Below, piece after piece: positions 28,269-35,828 of a DNA stretch of 64,000 nucleotides. Made by a program: the position numbers and the translations under genes. The stretch is from NCBI RefSeq assembly GCF_004332155.1, contig NZ_SJDV01000003.1, forward strand, positions 470,264 to 534,263, written 5' to 3'. Source of the stretch: Gramella sp. KN1008. Its GTDB lineage: Bacteria; Bacteroidota; Bacteroidia; Flavobacteriales; Flavobacteriaceae. The notes beneath the pieces are model-generated. The model was given only the letters and a program-made list of their open reading frames with translations. It ran no database searches and had not been told where the DNA came from. Numbering within the stretch: the stretch's first letter is position 1; each line of letters opens with the position of its first letter.

Positions 28269-29591
28269 ATGAGAGCCTTAATTCAATCGGCTATTAATGG
28301 ACAGGAGAAATTTAAAGGTTTTGCTTATTTGTTCCATAATAGTCAGTACATAAAATACGACTGGAATAAAGATCAGGTAGTTCCGGGATATCCTAAGAAT
28401 TTATCACTTTGGAAATTGCCGGGAAATTTTAAAAAGGGTATACAGGCAGGGATCAATGGAGAAAAAGGGTTTAGCGGTTTTGCTTATCTGTTTCGAAATT
28501 CAGAATATGTAAAATATGACTGGAAGAAAGATGCCCCAGTGCCTGGATACCCAAAGGATCTGACCCTTTGGAAAATGCCGGGGAAATTCAGTCGACAAAT
28601 TGATGCCGCTTTAAATGGGCGTGGGAAGTATGCAGGATTTGGATATTTGTTTTCTGGGGGTGAATACATGAAATATGACTGGACTAATGATCGGCCCGTG
28701 CCGGGATACCCAAAACCTATAAGCTTATGGAATTTTCCTGATTCTTATAATAATGGTATAGATGCGGCCTTAAATGGAGATGGGCGTTTCAGCAGATTTG
28801 CATATTTCTTTAAGGGAGATTCTTATGTTAATTATGATTGGCAAACAGGAAAGACTTCCGGGAAAAAGTCTATCAGGAAATTATGGGGACTGGGTTCTAT
28901 TTGGCAAGGGACCGATGGGGAACCTGTTAATAAGAAGGCCTTGATTGTATTCATTGAAAACACCGGCCAGCTTCCGCTTCCTTCCGGAACTCCAAAATGG
29001 ATTGAAGAGAATTTGGAAAAGGTTGCAGATACTTTGCTGGAAGGAGCTGAAAAAGCCATTAATGATTTTGAAGATTCAAAAGGCTCTCATTATGATGAGG
29101 TAATTATGCTGGAAGATGAAACAGCAACTTTTAAAGAGCTAAGCCATCAACTTAGACATTTGGCAAGAAAAGGCTATGAAATAGATATTATCATACAGGC
29201 CCATGGAAATGCCAGTTCATTTTCAGGATTTGAGCATGAGAGGATTACCAATAAAAATTTACTGTCCATTTCTAAAGATTATGGTAGTCAATTGCCTATT
29301 CGTGTAGTATACCAGATGAATTGTAATGGTTCAGGATTAAATGATGAGTGGCGCAAAATAGGTGCTGAGGCAGTTTCTGGAAGCGATAGGATGAACTACT
29401 TTCCAGAGCCTTTAATGACACTTTTTTGGAGAAAGTGGAAAACCGGAAAGAGTTTCGGTGATTCCGTGAAGGGAGCTTATGATGATTTAGGCAGATATCT
29501 GGGACCTATAAAAAGTTTTATTGATGCCGTTGAAGATGCATATAATGAGAGTAAACCAATTATTGACGGCAAATCAAATGTCCATATTTAA
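28269..29591 (+). CDS. Four-repeat hemopexin propeller fused to a caspase/gingipain-like (clan CD) domain
   Basis: 440 residues, no signal peptide. Residues about 5-208 contain four hemopexin repeats of 53 residues (each: IDAALNG, then FxGFAYLF, then YxKYDW, then PGYP...LW), predicted to form a four-bladed propeller. Residues about 225-410 look like a clan CD cysteine peptidase: a strand then His-Gly (IDIIIQAHGN, His312), and 40 residues later a second strand ending at a cysteine (IRVVYQMNCNGS, Cys352). Order and spacing agree with caspases, gingipains and CHAT proteases. The propeller could bind a ligand or partner and the second domain could cleave neighbouring operon products (inference). 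Confidence 0.8.
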   Translation: MRALIQSAINGQEKFKGFAYLFHNSQYIKYDWNKDQVVPGYPKNLSLWKLPGNFKKGIQAGINGEKGFSGFAYLFRNSEYVKYDWKKDAPVPGYPKDLTLWKMPGKFSRQIDAALNGRGKYAGFGYLFSGGEYMKYDWTNDRPVPGYPKPISLWNFPDSYNNGIDAALNGDGRFSRFAYFFKGDSYVNYDWQTGKTSGKKSIRKLWGLGSIWQGTDGEPVNKKALIVFIENTGQLPLPSGTPKWIEENLEKVADTLLEGAEKAINDFEDSKGSHYDEVIMLEDETATFKELSHQLRHLARKGYEIDIIIQAHGNASSFSGFEHERITNKNLLSISKDYGSQLPIRVVYQMNCNGSGLNDEWRKIGAEAVSGSDRMNYFPEPLMTLFWRKWKTGKSFGDSVKGAYDDLGRYLGPIKSFIDAVEDAYNESKPIIDGKSNVHI

Positions 29592-29644
29592 AATAATATT
29601 AACCTCCTGGCGGCATAAAGCTTAAAGAATAAAATTATCAACCT

Positions 29645-30874
29645 ATGAAAAATATAATTTTATTATTGTTTTGGCTGTCATTCTTTGTGGCTTCAGGTCA
29701 GGAAACAAGAAGGCAACTCAACCAAAAGATCAATAGTTTACCTGCAACTCAAAAGGTGAAAGTTCAGGAATATGATAACACTGAAAAAAAAGCAGAGGAG
29801 GTTGTAAATGCTGGGTCATTTTCTCTGCCTGAAAATTTTACCAAGTTACTTATAGCTAAGTATGATGATCAAATTAAAAAAGTCACTGAGCCTGAAAAAG
29901 AGAAAATGGAGCGCAAGTTCAATCTGAATATTGCGAAGAACCATTTGAAAATTATTCCGGAGTATTATGTTTTCTCTCCAAATGGGGCGAATGAAGAATT
30001 AATTGTGACCCCTGTAATTATTAATTCCAGGCCCTTAACTTATTACAAGGATAAAGGTTACGAAGCTGAATTAAATTTTATAATGTACTCTGAAAGTGGG
30101 GCTGAAAATGGACAGAAAATTAAGAATCCTATTCATCTTGAGATAAAATCCCCAATTCTTCAACCCGATCCGGAGCAATTATCTATTGAACATGTTAATC
30201 TTCCTTCAACCAGGGTAAAAGTATTTGCGAAATCGGCTAATGATTCTGTAGAACTTCGTATAATCACAAATAGTAATATCCCTGATGGCTACCCTTATTT
30301 TTTGAAAGTTACACCAGTACTCCAAATAAGTGCGAACAGAAGTAGCATGCAAGGTTTGGGTATACAGGAAATTCCTGTTTCGGTTCAGTTTAAAGGCTCA
30401 GGTAATTCCAAGAAAGAAGATGTAATAGTAAAGAGTAGTAGTGGAATTATAGAACCTAGCTCCTTTAAATTGGCTTATAATGAAATAAAAACGGTTAAGT
30501 TGAGGTCTGAAGGTTTGGATAGTATAAATATCCAGGCCTCCACCTCTTCTTCAGAGGTTGCAATACAAGACTCAAATGTTATAGTTATCCAACAAAAATT
30601 TCCATTTACCTTCCTTATTTTTTCGCTGATAGGTGGTTTGATAGGAGCACTAATTCGTTTCGGTTTTCAAAGAAGTAAGGAATATCCATGGAAGTTATTT
30701 ATGGCGGGAATATTAATGGGTTTTTTGGGAGCTGTTCTTTATTATGTTCTGGGAATTAATTTTTTTAAAATGGAAATGAGTAATGTCTTCAATGAATTTG
30801 CCGTTTTAGGTTTTAGTGCACTTTGCAGTTTGCTTTTAAAGCCTTCACTTATTGGAGCGAGAGTAATAAATTAA
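29645..30874 (+). CDS. Exported protein with large periplasmic domain and three C-terminal membrane helices
   Basis: 409 residues. A signal peptide (IILLLFWLSFFVASGQ) is followed by about 295 extracytoplasmic residues of helical then beta-rich sequence. Three hydrophobic segments close the protein (about 319-341, 350-372, 383-400). It is not a recognised family. As the only exported member of the six-gene operon (53 nt after the hemopexin/caspase-like gene), it could be the membrane anchor or the target of the system. Its last hydrophobic part (GLIGALIRFGF, AGILMGFLGAVLYYV) is glycine-rich, compatible with helix packing into an oligomer. Confidence 0.8.
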   Translation: MKNIILLLFWLSFFVASGQETRRQLNQKINSLPATQKVKVQEYDNTEKKAEEVVNAGSFSLPENFTKLLIAKYDDQIKKVTEPEKEKMERKFNLNIAKNHLKIIPEYYVFSPNGANEELIVTPVIINSRPLTYYKDKGYEAELNFIMYSESGAENGQKIKNPIHLEIKSPILQPDPEQLSIEHVNLPSTRVKVFAKSANDSVELRIITNSNIPDGYPYFLKVTPVLQISANRSSMQGLGIQEIPVSVQFKGSGNSKKEDVIVKSSSGIIEPSSFKLAYNEIKTVKLRSEGLDSINIQASTSSSEVAIQDSNVIVIQQKFPFTFLIFSLIGGLIGALIRFGFQRSKEYPWKLFMAGILMGFLGAVLYYVLGINFFKMEMSNVFNEFAVLGFSALCSLLLKPSLIGARVIN

Positions 30875-31051
30875 AATAAAAGTTTCGTTTTCGTTTCTGA
30901 AAAAACTATTACCTCTTATGTAAGGTAAAAAATACTGACTTCACAATTCATATTTCGCTGCGAAGAACTGTTGTTTTCTAACTGTATTTTCAGATTTCCA
31001 TATTTTTGTTAAAATAATTATATATTTAGTTTCGAAATTACCTACCCTTTC

Positions 31052-31750
31052 ATGAGTAAAGAAAAAGACTTTTACACACAGGAGGACAAGATGTATGTTG
31101 CTACCGATTGTGTGATTTTTGGATTCGACGAAGGAAATTTAAAACTACTTATTTTTAAAAGAAGAGTGAAACCCTTAATGGGAACCTGGTCTTTGATTGG
31201 AAGTTTTGTTAGAATCGATGAAGATGTACAGGATGCGGCCAAAAGGGTTTTAAAAGAAATCACCGGCCTGGAGGGTGTGTTTATGGAAGAACTAAAATCC
31301 TATGGAGATGTAGGTAGGGATCCAGGATATAGATGTATTTCAATTGCTCAGTATGCCCTTATCCGGATTGGAGAGTATGATAAGGAACTGGTGAAAAGGC
31401 ATGGTGCCGACTGGTATGATATTGACGAAGTTCCCGAACTTGTTCTGGATCATAATCAGATGGTGAAGGATGCCCTTGATAGAATTAAAAGAAAGGCCAG
31501 GTATAAACCAATAGGATTTGAACTTTTACCTGAAAAATTCACTATTCCCCAACTTCAAAGACTTTATGAAGCCGTATATAGGAAAGAACTGGATTCGAGA
31601 AACTTTCGGAAAAAAGTTTTATCCTTAAACGTTTTAATTAAACTTAATGAAAAGGATAAGTCAACTTCCAGAAGAGGAGCTTTCCTGTATAAATTTGATT
31701 ATAAGAACTATCATAAGCTTCTGAAAGAAGGTTTTAATTTCGAAATTTGA
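31052..31750 (+). CDS. NrtR-type transcriptional regulator (degenerate Nudix domain plus winged helix)
   Basis: 232 residues. Residues about 10-145 are a Nudix fold (VIFGFDEGNLKLLIFKRRVKPLMGTWSLIGSF). The Nudix box is degraded: in GSFVRIDEDVQDAAKRVLKE the first Glu is Asp and the REUxEE core reads KRVLKE, so catalysis is unlikely. Residues about 155-232 (FTIPQLQRLYEAVYRKELDSRNFRKKVL) are the winged-helix DNA-binding domain typical of this family. In Bacteroidota, NrtR-family regulators often respond to sugars. It lies 125 nt upstream of the sulfatase, whose promoter region has a strong palindrome (31837-31861), so it may control that gene. Confidence 0.88.
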   Translation: MSKEKDFYTQEDKMYVATDCVIFGFDEGNLKLLIFKRRVKPLMGTWSLIGSFVRIDEDVQDAAKRVLKEITGLEGVFMEELKSYGDVGRDPGYRCISIAQYALIRIGEYDKELVKRHGADWYDIDEVPELVLDHNQMVKDALDRIKRKARYKPIGFELLPEKFTIPQLQRLYEAVYRKELDSRNFRKKVLSLNVLIKLNEKDKSTSRRGAFLYKFDYKNYHKLLKEGFNFEI

Positions 31751-31770
31751 TAGTCATTTATAGTTTTTAT

Positions 31771-31785
31771 CCTGGTAATTCCAGG
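31771..31785 (+). terminator. Weak hairpin after the NrtR-type gene
   Basis: CCTGG (31771-31775) and CCAGG (31781-31785) pair around a 5-nt loop, followed by TTTAATAAA. It is a short stem, so read-through into the sulfatase is possible. Confidence 0.3.
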
Positions 31786-31836
31786 TTTAATAAATAAAGT
31801 AAATGATTTTCTCTGTCGGAACAATTTTTTTGTAAT

Positions 31837-31861
31837 TTTAAATGTAAATATTACGTTTAAA
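31837..31861. promoter_or_regulatory. 25-bp inverted repeat in the sulfatase upstream region
   Basis: TTTAAATGTAA (31837-31847) and TTACGTTTAAA (31851-31861) are complementary at 10 of 11 positions around a 3-nt centre. The repeat ends 14 nt before the sulfatase ATG, a position suited to a repressor. The neighbouring NrtR-type regulator is the obvious candidate. Confidence 0.45.
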
Positions 31862-31875
31862 ATTAAACTTTAAAA

Positions 31876-33210
31876 ATGAAAGATATAAGGTCGTTTTCTT
31901 TTTTAATTCTCTTGCTAATACTGTTTACGCCTGTGATCGGACAAAATGATTCCAATGTCGATCTACCCAATATTATCTTTATAATGGCCGATGACCTAGG
32001 ATGGGGAGAATTGAATAGCTACGGAAATAATTTTAATGAAACCCCTAATCTTAATAAACTAGCTTCCCAGGGAATGAGATTTACTCATGCTTATGCGGCT
32101 GCACCGGTATGTTCTCCAACAAGGGCCAGCATCGTTACCGGTCAGTATCCTGCAAGAGTCGGAATAACCGACTTTCTGGCTCCAAGATCTGAAGTATATC
32201 TGAAACCTGAAGAGCATGTAACAATCAATGAAGCGCTTTCCCAGGCAGGTTATCATACCGGAATTATCGGGAAATGGCATCTTGATACTCATTTCGGGAA
32301 TATTCAGGGAGGTCCTCGAGATCATCATTTTGATGAAGTAATAGGAAGTGAGACCAAATATATTGCAGGCGGGGATTATTTCTTTCCTTACGATAAAGCA
32401 GCTACTCTAAATGAGAAGGGGGAAGAAGGAGAATTTCTTACAGATAGGCTGGTGGATGAGGCAATAGATTTTATTGAAAGGAATAAGGAGCAGCCCTTCT
32501 TTTTATATCTTTCTCATTATAGTGTTCATACTATTCTGGATGCACCTGAAAATCTGGTTATTAAATACAAGAAAAAATTTAATGATAAGTACGGAGACGG
32601 AATGGCTGAAAAGCTATATGATGGGCAGAAACGAGGGAGACACCTGGCGAATCATATAGATAATCCATATTTAGCTGCAATGCTAGAAAGAATAGACGCT
32701 GGTGTAGGTGAGATTATGGAAAAACTTGAAAGTACTGGATTGACCGAAAATACTGTTTTGATTTTTTTCTCTGATAACGGTGGTGCTCCCAACTCTGGAA
32801 ATAACTCTTATTTACGAGGTTTCAAAACCTTGCTATATGAAGGAGGTATCAGGGAACCTTTGATAATTAGGTGGCCAGGTAAGGTTAAACCTGGTTTGGT
32901 CACTCATGAGCCTGTTTCCAGTATTGATTTCTATCCTACATTTTTACAGTTAGCGCAGGTGAGCCATGGGGAACAGAAACTGGATGGTATAAGTCTTCTC
33001 CCATTGTTAACAGAGCAAAAGTCCCCGGAAACGAGACCTCTATACTGGCATTACCCTTCTGAGACTGCAAATGCTAAAAATAAAATGAGCAGTGCTATCA
33101 AGGAAGGCAGTTATAAGCTTATTGAGTTCTATATAGATGGCCGGAAAGAACTTTACAACCTTGAAGCCGATCCTGGTGAAACCAATAATTTAATTGAGCA
33201 AATGCCTTAG
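31876..33210 (+). CDS. Secreted type I sulfatase, C-terminus probably truncated by a nonsense codon
   Basis: 444 residues with a signal peptide (ILFTPVIGQ). The metal-site MADDLGWGELNSYG and the formylglycine motif CSPTRAS (Cys79) with IVTGQYPAR are intact, and SDNGG and KWHLDTHFG are also present. Sulfatases remove sulfate esters from glycans, lipids or small molecules; Cys79 must be oxidised to formylglycine, and an FGE gene lies just downstream. The frame stops at TAG (33208-33210) within the usual C-terminal helix. Beyond it the same frame reads KTDYLYQKLLDWKKDVNAQ to a TGA at 33283-33285, which matches the usual sulfatase ending. The catalytic domain is complete, so the short form may still be active. 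Confidence 0.9.
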   Translation: MKDIRSFSFLILLLILFTPVIGQNDSNVDLPNIIFIMADDLGWGELNSYGNNFNETPNLNKLASQGMRFTHAYAAAPVCSPTRASIVTGQYPARVGITDFLAPRSEVYLKPEEHVTINEALSQAGYHTGIIGKWHLDTHFGNIQGGPRDHHFDEVIGSETKYIAGGDYFFPYDKAATLNEKGEEGEFLTDRLVDEAIDFIERNKEQPFFLYLSHYSVHTILDAPENLVIKYKKKFNDKYGDGMAEKLYDGQKRGRHLANHIDNPYLAAMLERIDAGVGEIMEKLESTGLTENTVLIFFSDNGGAPNSGNNSYLRGFKTLLYEGGIREPLIIRWPGKVKPGLVTHEPVSSIDFYPTFLQLAQVSHGEQKLDGISLLPLLTEQKSPETRPLYWHYPSETANAKNKMSSAIKEGSYKLIEFYIDGRKELYNLEADPGETNNLIEQMP

Positions 33211-33395
33211 AAAACAGACTATTTGTACCAAAAACTACTTGATTGGAAAAAAGATGTAAATGCTCAATCTCCTAATCTTGATTGAAATGTCTGGAATGAA
33301 TTTAAGTTTCTCCTTTTGATAAGGAAAGAAAATTCTTCAAAGCTCCTCATGAATGGAACATTGAAGAATACTTTTTTCGTAAGAACTACCCCCTA
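33211..33395 (+). pseudogene. Degenerate 3' tail of the sulfatase gene
   Basis: After the TAG at 33208 the sulfatase frame stays open for 24 codons to a TGA at 33283. It then gives NVWNEFKF, and from 33309 another frame reads SPFDKERKFFKAPHEWN and on to about 33395. This protein-like composition across two stops and one frame change suggests decayed coding sequence. Confidence 0.5.
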
Positions 33396-33402
33396 ATGTT
33401 AT

Positions 33403-33435
33403 ATAAAAAAACCGGGAGTATTTCTCCCGGTTTTT
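33403..33435. terminator. Bidirectional terminator between sulfatase and FGE genes
   Basis: AACCGGGAG (33410-33418) pairs with CTCCCGGTT (33424-33432) around a 5-nt loop, with an A run before and a T run after. It can stop transcription from both convergent genes. Confidence 0.92.
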
Positions 33436-33442
33436 AATTCGA

Positions 33443-34582
33443 TTATTTTTTCATTTGCTGCTCTTTTAGCATTTCTTCAGTTACCACCGTTCTAAAACCC
33501 AGATGTTCCTGAGACGAGTCCATGGCGTTTGCCATTCTCGCAGAAGGCCTGTAACTCGCACAATAGGAGGCTGCACATAAAAAAGAGCCCCCTTTAATTA
33601 CCTTCTCTGGGATTTGAGGATTATTAGGATTATATGGTTTGTCAGGACCCTGGGGGTTAATGGCAAGTCCTTCATCCTTTAATTTACTGTAATATCCGGT
33701 ATTATACCAGTCCTGGGTATATTCCCAAACATTTCCTGTGGTGTCATACAACCCAAATTCATTAGGTGGATATGATTTTACTGGAGCCTTATTTTCATAG
33801 CCATCAGTTTTGGTATTTTCGGTAGGAAATTCACCTTCCCAGGTATTTGCATGTTCCGAAAGTTTTGAAGCATCATCACCCCATGCGAATTTCGTGTCCA
33901 TTCCGCCTCTTGCGGCATATTCCCATTCAGCTTCTGTAGGGAGTCTTCTTCCTGCCCATTCGCAGTAAGCTACAGCATCTTCATACGCAATATGAACAAC
34001 AGGGTAATCTTCTTTTCCTTCAATACTGCTATCGGGTCCCTGAGGATGTTTCCAGTTGGCACCGACTTTCCATTCCCACCATTGGGTATAGTCATATAAA
34101 TTAGGAACACTGTTTTTGGTCTTTTTAAAAATCAGTGAACCAGGTTGAAGTACAGAATCGGCCGGTTTTGGTGTTCCCGGTGGAAGCTGTTTCTTTATAT
34201 CTTCCCAGATGATATCTCTTTCTGCCACTGTTTTATAACCTGTAGCCTCCACAAATTCTTTAAATTCGGCATTTGTAACTTCAGTTTCATCCATAAAGAA
34301 GCCATCAACAGCTACCTTATGGGCAGGCTTTTCATGACTTACAGCCATCTCATCTCCTTCCACAGCTCCCTGAATAAATTTACCTCCAGGAATCCATACC
34401 ATACCCTCGGGTACATTTATATTGTCGGAGTATGTAGTCTTAAGTTCCAGATTTTCACTTACATTTTCTTTTTTCGTTTCTTCTGCATTCTTCTCATTCT
34501 CTTTACATTGGATAAATATGAAGCTTAGAGCGAATACTAGGAGTTTAAATGTTTGAAAATTGTCCTTTTGAGAAAAAATCAT
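33443..34582 (-). CDS. Formylglycine-generating enzyme (sulfatase-modifying factor), lipoprotein-like
   Basis: 379 residues. The SUMF1/FGE-sulfatase domain spans about 60-372 (MVWIPGGKFIQGA...GFFMDETEVTNAEFKEFV...GRRLPTEAEWEYAARGG). Unlike most SUMF1-like proteins it keeps both copper-binding active-site cysteines, Cys336 and Cys341, in GGSFLCAASYCASYRPSAR. It should therefore oxidise the sulfatase cysteine to formylglycine with O2. The N-terminus has a hydrophobic stretch ending FIFIQC (Cys26), so it may be a periplasmic lipoprotein acting on exported sulfatases. It is convergent with the sulfatase at 31876, its likely substrate. Confidence 0.92.
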   Translation of the reverse strand: MIFSQKDNFQTFKLLVFALSFIFIQCKENEKNAEETKKENVSENLELKTTYSDNINVPEGMVWIPGGKFIQGAVEGDEMAVSHEKPAHKVAVDGFFMDETEVTNAEFKEFVEATGYKTVAERDIIWEDIKKQLPPGTPKPADSVLQPGSLIFKKTKNSVPNLYDYTQWWEWKVGANWKHPQGPDSSIEGKEDYPVVHIAYEDAVAYCEWAGRRLPTEAEWEYAARGGMDTKFAWGDDASKLSEHANTWEGEFPTENTKTDGYENKAPVKSYPPNEFGLYDTTGNVWEYTQDWYNTGYYSKLKDEGLAINPQGPDKPYNPNNPQIPEKVIKGGSFLCAASYCASYRPSARMANAMDSSQEHLGFRTVVTEEMLKEQQMKK

Positions 34583-34682
34583 ATTGCTTTCTTAATTTAA
34601 TCCTGGTTATTCTAACAGGTGCTTGCAAATATAACAGGCTACTTATTAACTTGAATTACTTTTGATATACTTTTCATTTTTT

Positions 34683-34712
34683 AAAAAAGGGATGCATTTG
34701 CATCCCTTTTTT
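34683..34712 (-). terminator. Terminator downstream of the Hsp20 gene
   Basis: AAAAAGGGATGC and GCATCCCTTTTT form a 12-bp stem with a 4-nt loop, A-rich on one side and T-rich on the other. It lies 65 nt beyond the hsp20 stop and 100 nt upstream of the FGE start. Confidence 0.9.
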
Positions 34713-34776
34713 ATTCCGGTCCTGTTCTTTAAGTTTTATGGTATCTCCGGAACTTCCACCATCTCAAATTAAGTCG

Positions 34777-35220
34777 TTAAGAAATGTCTATACGCTTACG
34801 TGTTGTTTTGGCTGCTTCCTTGCTTTTTAATAACTGAAGTTTTAAAATGCCGTCTTTGTAGCCGGCCTTTACATCTTTAGAAACGTCAACACTTTGTGGT
34901 AATTGAAGTGTTCTGTAAAAACTGGAATAACTAAACTCCTTACGAGTGTAATCGTCATCATCTTCTATATCTTCCTTGCTTTTTTCGGCAGAAACGAAGA
35001 GAAGATCGTTCTCCATGCTTACTTCAAAATCTTCTTTTGAAAATCCGGGAACGGCAAATTCAATTTCGAAGTCATCTTCATGTTCCTTTACATTCATGGC
35101 AGGAAGTCTCCTTTCTGCGGTAAAGAAATCATCATCAAAAAGATCATCCAATCCGAATGATTTGGCTATGCTTCCATTCATCCAGGGAAATCTTTGTTTT
35201 TTGGACTTAACTAAGGACAT
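34777..35220 (-). CDS. Small heat-shock protein (Hsp20/alpha-crystallin family)
   Basis: 147 residues, typical length. The alpha-crystallin domain spans about 40-140 (MNVKEHEDDFEIEFAVPGFSKEDFEVSMEND; YKDGILKLQLLKSKE), with the conserved GILKL motif near the C-terminus. It is an ATP-independent holdase that keeps unfolded proteins soluble. It is divergent from a DUF302 gene across a 173-nt region with three 14-bp palindromes, two of them with CRP/FNR-site geometry. Confidence 0.95.
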   Translation of the reverse strand: MSLVKSKKQRFPWMNGSIAKSFGLDDLFDDDFFTAERRLPAMNVKEHEDDFEIEFAVPGFSKEDFEVSMENDLLFVSAEKSKEDIEDDDDYTRKEFSYSSFYRTLQLPQSVDVSKDVKAGYKDGILKLQLLKSKEAAKTTRKRIDIS

Positions 35221-35286
35221 GACAAGATTATTTAAATTAATAAATCGTTTAACCTCTTAATTTAGTTTAAGTTACTGACAAACAAT

Positions 35287-35300
35287 ATGATATATATCAT
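35287..35300. promoter_or_regulatory. FNR-box-like palindrome (TGAT-N4-ATCA)
   Basis: ATGATATATATCAT is a perfect 14-bp palindrome that fits the FNR consensus TTGAT-N4-ATCAA except at the outermost bases. It is 67 nt upstream of hsp20 and 94 nt upstream of the DUF302 gene. Confidence 0.5.
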
Positions 35301-35327
35301 TTTTTTCAATATTTACGGAGCTTTTCA

Positions 35328-35341
35328 GTAACTCTTGTTAC
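35328..35341. promoter_or_regulatory. Operator-like palindrome GTAAC-N4-GTTAC
   Basis: GTAACTCTTGTTAC, a perfect 5-4-5 inverted repeat. With CA before it (35326-35341) it is 15/16 identical to 5669-5684 in front of the efflux operon. Confidence 0.55.
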
Positions 35342-35360
35342 CGCATTTTTTAACTTAATG

Positions 35361-35374
35361 ACTTAAATTTAAGT
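35361..35374. promoter_or_regulatory. Palindrome ACTTAAATTTAAGT before the DUF302 gene
   Basis: A perfect 14-bp palindrome 19 nt upstream of the DUF302 ATG. It is AT-rich, so chance is possible. Its position suits a repressor site or the start-proximal part of the promoter. Confidence 0.3.
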
Positions 35375-35393
35375 TTAATAAAAACAACACATT

Positions 35394-35780
35394 ATGAACT
35401 ATTATTTCCATAAAACCGTAGAGGGTGATTTTGATACTATCATGGACAAAGTTACCGCCGAACTGCAAACCGAAGGTTTTGGCGTCTTAACTCAGATAAA
35501 CGTGAACGAAACTTTTAAAAAGAAACTGGATGTGGATTTTAGAAGATATCAAATCCTGGGTGCCTGTAATCCCAATTATGCCCACAAGGCCCTTGAAGCA
35601 GAAGATAAGATAGGGACCATGCTCCCCTGTAATGTGATTCTCCAGCAACTTGATAACGGTATTGTTGAAATCGCTGCAGTGAATCCCGTAGCTTCCATGC
35701 AGGCGGTGGAAAATCCTGAGCTTGTAGGGATCGCCAAAGAAATAGCCAAAAGACTATTGAGGGTAATAGAAAATGTATAA
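35394..35780 (+). CDS. DUF302 family protein
   Basis: 128 residues covering a full DUF302 domain: MNYYFHKTVEGDFDTIMDKVTAELQTEGFGVLTQINV at the start, and the conserved YQILGACNPNYAHKALEAE and GTMLPCNVILQQL segments. The biochemical role of this small cytoplasmic family is not established. Members are often found next to stress or redox genes, which fits the divergent hsp20 and the FNR-like sites. Confidence 0.93.
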   Translation: MNYYFHKTVEGDFDTIMDKVTAELQTEGFGVLTQINVNETFKKKLDVDFRRYQILGACNPNYAHKALEAEDKIGTMLPCNVILQQLDNGIVEIAAVNPVASMQAVENPELVGIAKEIAKRLLRVIENV

Positions 35781-35811
35781 TGAGTTTGGAAATCACCAAA
35801 CTCATTATACA
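35774..35811 (-). terminator. 16-bp hairpin over the DUF302 stop codon
   Basis: TGTATAATGAGTTTGG (35774-35789) and CCAAACTCATTATACA (35796-35811) pair perfectly around a 6-nt loop. The T-rich side lies on the minus strand, so it best terminates the convergent gene at 35829 while overlapping the end of the DUF302 gene. It may serve both. Confidence 0.65.
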
Positions 35812-35828
35812 AAATCCTGAACTTAAAA

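Noticed and set aside
31052..31750. Active Nudix hydrolase
   Set aside because: The Nudix box lacks the catalytic REUxEE residues and a winged-helix domain follows; a regulator is the better call.
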